From: Acidobacteriota bacterium | GTDB lineage: Bacteria; Acidobacteriota; Terriglobia; Terriglobales; Acidobacteriaceae | Reading direction: 5' to 3' | Assembly: GCA_021810625.1 (NCBI GenBank) | Contig: JAJZIJ010000006.1 | Coordinates: 1 to 64,000, forward strand | DNA: 64,000 nucleotides | Shown: one piece after another, positions 61,959 through 64,000 of the stretch | How the letters are laid out: each line of letters opens with the position of its first letter | Position numbering within the stretch: position 1 is the first letter of the stretch | Notes under the pieces: generated by a model | Seen by the model: the letters and a program-made list of their open reading frames with translations, nothing else | Databases searched by the model: none | What the model was told of the DNA's origin: nothing | Translations under genes and position numbers: made by a program

Positions 61959-62834
61959 ATGAGCTTAAAAGCAAAAATCGAGGCCGTCATTTACGCGGCA
62001 GAGGAACCTGTCACGCTGGCCCAATTGACGGCTGTCTTTGGGCCGGAGATTCTCGCCAGCCTGCCAACGGAGCCAGAAATTTCCCTGGCAGAAGCGACGC
62101 TGGATGCGGAAGAAATATCCGCAGCCAACGCGCCCGCCACAGAAACCGCTATCGAAGCCAACCCAACGCAGGCGGCTCTCCCCATCGCGGGAGCCACAGT
62201 CGAGGAAGGCACCAAGCTGGCACGCCAGCGCGACCGACAGGTACGCGCTGTGGTCGAGTCGTTGGTACATGAATTGATCTCCGATTACGTCAGCGACGAG
62301 CGCGGCATGGAAATCCGCGAGATCGCCGGAGGCTATCGCCTCGCCACCAAAGCGCAATATCACGATGGCGTTCGCGCATTCGTCAAACGACTCAAGCCGC
62401 CCATGAAGCTCTCCCTGCAGGCGTTGGAGACTCTTGCCGTGGTCGCCTACAAGCAGCCCGTCACGGCACCGGAGATCAGCGAGATTCGCGGTGTCGATTC
62501 CGGCGGCGTGCTGGGCAGCCTCATCAGCCGCAAGCTGATTGCAACCGCAGGGCGCAAGCAGGTAATCGGGCGTCCGATCCTTTACAAGACCACCAAGGAA
62601 TTTCTGCTACGCTTCGGCCTGAAAGATATCAACGATCTGCCCAGCATCGAGGAGTTTGAAAAGATGGCTGCGGAAATGGAAGATGCAGAGGCCATTGATC
62701 CATCCTTGCATGAAAATTCAGAGGCCGAATTGACGGGTGAAAATATCGCCGAAGACGCATCGGACGCAGATTTCAATGAGAATGAAACCGTGATGGTTAC
62801 AAATTCAGAAACACCGGAAGAGTCCCAGCCATGA
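61959..62834 (+). CDS. scpB: Segregation and condensation protein B
   Basis: 291 aa from the ATG at 61959 with AGGAAA upstream. The first winged helix starts LKAKIEAVIYAAEEPVTLAQL; a low-complexity Ala/Glu/Thr insertion of about 45 residues (about 40-85) splits it from the QVRAVVESLVHEL part. The second winged helix has LSLQALETLAVVAYKQPVTAPEISEIRG, the family signature, and ends RPILYKTTKEFLLRFGL. An acidic tail follows. ScpB dimers bind ScpA. rluB overlaps its end by 4 nt. Confidence 0.94.
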   Translation: MSLKAKIEAVIYAAEEPVTLAQLTAVFGPEILASLPTEPEISLAEATLDAEEISAANAPATETAIEANPTQAALPIAGATVEEGTKLARQRDRQVRAVVESLVHELISDYVSDERGMEIREIAGGYRLATKAQYHDGVRAFVKRLKPPMKLSLQALETLAVVAYKQPVTAPEISEIRGVDSGGVLGSLISRKLIATAGRKQVIGRPILYKTTKEFLLRFGLKDINDLPSIEEFEKMAAEMEDAEAIDPSLHENSEAELTGENIAEDASDADFNENETVMVTNSETPEESQP

Positions 62835-63763
62835 CCCAGCCAAAGGCCCACAGGTCAGAGCCACCGCCAGAGTCAAAACCAGAGCCAAGGCCAGAGCCAA
62901 GGCCAGACAGCGTAAAGCGCAACGAGCAGCGTTTGCAAAAAATTCTCGCAGCAGCAGGCGTTGCCTCCCGGCGCAAGGCGGAGGAACTCATCACGCAGGG
63001 CCGCGTGCAGGTCAACAAGGAAACCATCACCACGCTGGGCACAAAGGCCGATCCGCAACTGGATCACATTCGCGTCGATGGCAAGCGCATCCATGCTGCT
63101 GAAAGCCATCGCTACTTTGTGTTGAACAAGCCCAAAGGCTATGTGACGACGACCAACGATCCGCAGGGGCGTCCCACAGTCATGGATTTTTTTTCGCGTA
63201 TTGGCCTGCGCCTCTATCCTGTGGGCCGACTGGATTATTACAGCGAGGGATTGCTGATTGTCACCAACGACGGCGAGCTGGCGCAGACCTTGACCCATGC
63301 CTCTTCCAACGTGGCCAAGACCTATCTGGTCAAGGTCAGCGGCGTGCCCGATGAAGCCGCGATCGACCGCCTGCGACGTGGCGTCTCCATTCCTCTTGGT
63401 CGCCCCGGATTTCAGGAAGGCCGCGTCAAAACCTCTCCCGCAAAGATTCGTCCCTTTCGCGAGGGCGATAATCCCTGGTTTGAAGTCACCATTACGGAAG
63501 GCCGCAATCGCCAGTTGCGAAAAATGTTTGAGCATATCGGCCATCATGTGGAGAAGATTCGTCGCATCGGCTACGGCCCGCTGGAATTGGACGTGGCTCC
63601 GGGAGAGATGCGCGAACTGACTCCAAATGAAGTGCGCGCCTTGCAGCAGGCGGCTACAGGCAAGGCGCAACCTGTACCGCGCATTCGACACAAACGACTT
63701 GCCACAAAAACGCGCCCCGCAAAAGCTGCCCGTACTCCCAAGCCCGCCAAAAAGAAAAGGTAG
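62831..63763 (+). CDS. rluB: 23S rRNA pseudouridine synthase (RluB-type)
   Basis: 310 aa. A Pro/Glu/Arg-rich N-terminal tail (about 1-25, encoded by short CCAGAGCCAAGG DNA repeats) precedes an S4 RNA-binding domain (QKILAAAGVASRRKAEELI). The catalytic domain has the RluB/RsuA signature GRLDYYSEGLLIVTNDG with the catalytic Asp, and LGRPGFQEGRVKTSP and EGRNRQLRKMFEHIG. The C-terminus is a basic Ala/Lys/Pro tail. It likely makes a pseudouridine in helix 90 of 23S rRNA. It overlaps scpB by 4 nt. Confidence 0.92.
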   Translation: MTQPKAHRSEPPPESKPEPRPEPRPDSVKRNEQRLQKILAAAGVASRRKAEELITQGRVQVNKETITTLGTKADPQLDHIRVDGKRIHAAESHRYFVLNKPKGYVTTTNDPQGRPTVMDFFSRIGLRLYPVGRLDYYSEGLLIVTNDGELAQTLTHASSNVAKTYLVKVSGVPDEAAIDRLRRGVSIPLGRPGFQEGRVKTSPAKIRPFREGDNPWFEVTITEGRNRQLRKMFEHIGHHVEKIRRIGYGPLELDVAPGEMRELTPNEVRALQQAATGKAQPVPRIRHKRLATKTRPAKAARTPKPAKKKR

Positions 63764-63859
63764 ATTTGTTATTCGCCTGCTGGCCTGTCGCGCTGCAAGC
63801 TGACGCTAGGGCCGCTATACTGCAAACCAGCGGGTATCCTGCGCCGCGTGGAGGATGCG

Positions 63860-64000
63860 ATGAAAGAAGCTGCGATGGAAAAAGCGACCTTTGGAGCCGG
63901 GTGTTTCTGGGGCGTTGAGGTCGCATTCCAGCGGCTTCCCGGCGTGCTGGACACTGCCGTCGGTTATGCAGGCGGCACTCTGGAAAATCCAACGTACAAA
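63860..64000 (+). CDS. msrA: Peptide methionine sulfoxide reductase A (5' part, cut by the window end)
   Basis: The first 47 codons from the ATG at 63860, with GGAGG 5-6 nt upstream. The catalytic-cysteine motif [18 protein letters not shown] and the following [15 protein letters not shown] are diagnostic for MsrA. The rest lies beyond position 64000. It repairs methionine-S-sulfoxide in oxidised proteins with thioredoxin. The 96-nt gap after rluB shows nothing else. Confidence 0.95.
   Translation, partial: MKEAAMEKATFGAGCFWGVEVAFQRLPGVLDTAVGYAGGTLENPTYK

Overview
The window reads as a chromosome segment of a Gram-negative acidobacterium, most likely class Terriglobia (Acidobacteriaceae-like). 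This is inferred from gene content, not from a marker gene: a TonB-dependent receptor with an N-terminal carboxypeptidase-regulatory-like domain, many secreted beta-propeller, kelch and IPT lipoproteins, secreted families I know mainly from acidobacteria, and a partial F-type ATPase operon whose b subunit carries an export signal. There is no rRNA, tRNA, CRISPR array or transposase gene. Genes are dense and most have ordinary starts and Shine-Dalgarno sequences.

Layout. 1-170: small repeats, possibly the edge of an old mobile element. 170-1951: membrane-anchored protein with a possible PD-(D/E)XK-like region and a glycine zipper. 2151-8614: ATP synthase genes in the order b', b, delta, alpha, gamma, beta, epsilon on the minus strand, without a and c. 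8805-10515: hfq-hflX. 10758-15252: DegT-type aminotransferase, SH3 lipoprotein, IPT/propeller lipoprotein and its truncated upstream duplicate. 15371-17148: peroxide operon perR-ahpC-ahpD behind a perfect PerR-type box. 17224-21508: barrel protein, small secreted protein, cytoplasmic alpha-amylase, CsbD and lmo0937-like stress proteins, secreted helix-hairpin-helix protein. 21596-24619: two tandem cobalamin riboswitches and a BtuB-like receptor. 24652-26560: kelch lipoprotein embedded in dispersed repeats. 26654-29669: ClC transporter and TPR protein. 29977-38653: small membrane protein, tripartite RND efflux system, coiled-coil porin. 38819-42566: three secreted or envelope proteins in a row, then a divergent secreted protein. 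42609-46537: 2-hydroxyacid dehydrogenase facing a fused FAD/Fe-S oxidoreductase. 46599-46718: MITE-like element. 46719-50024: lipoprotein, enoyl-CoA hydratase, NTF2-like protein, VOC-lumazine synthase fusion, nusB. 50110-54025: large propeller lipoprotein, glycosyltransferase, frataxin (cyaY). 54101-57517: hpt, GAF-GAF-SpoIIE phosphatase, TPR protein. 57701-64000: aroA, M50 protease, trpS, scpA, scpB, rluB and the start of msrA.

How they fit together: energy (ATP synthase F1 plus stator), peroxide defence under one regulator, vitamin B12-controlled uptake, drug or toxin export, and a housekeeping block (segregation, ribosome modification, tRNA charging, aromatic synthesis) form recognisable units. 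The most interesting signals are non-coding or architectural: a 16-nt tandem duplication that doubles the ribosome-binding site and start codon of the first ATP synthase gene, tandem B12 riboswitches, a 27-nt palindrome at the ribH-nusB junction, a family of intergenic hairpin elements, a MITE-like element, and the VOC-RibH fusion.
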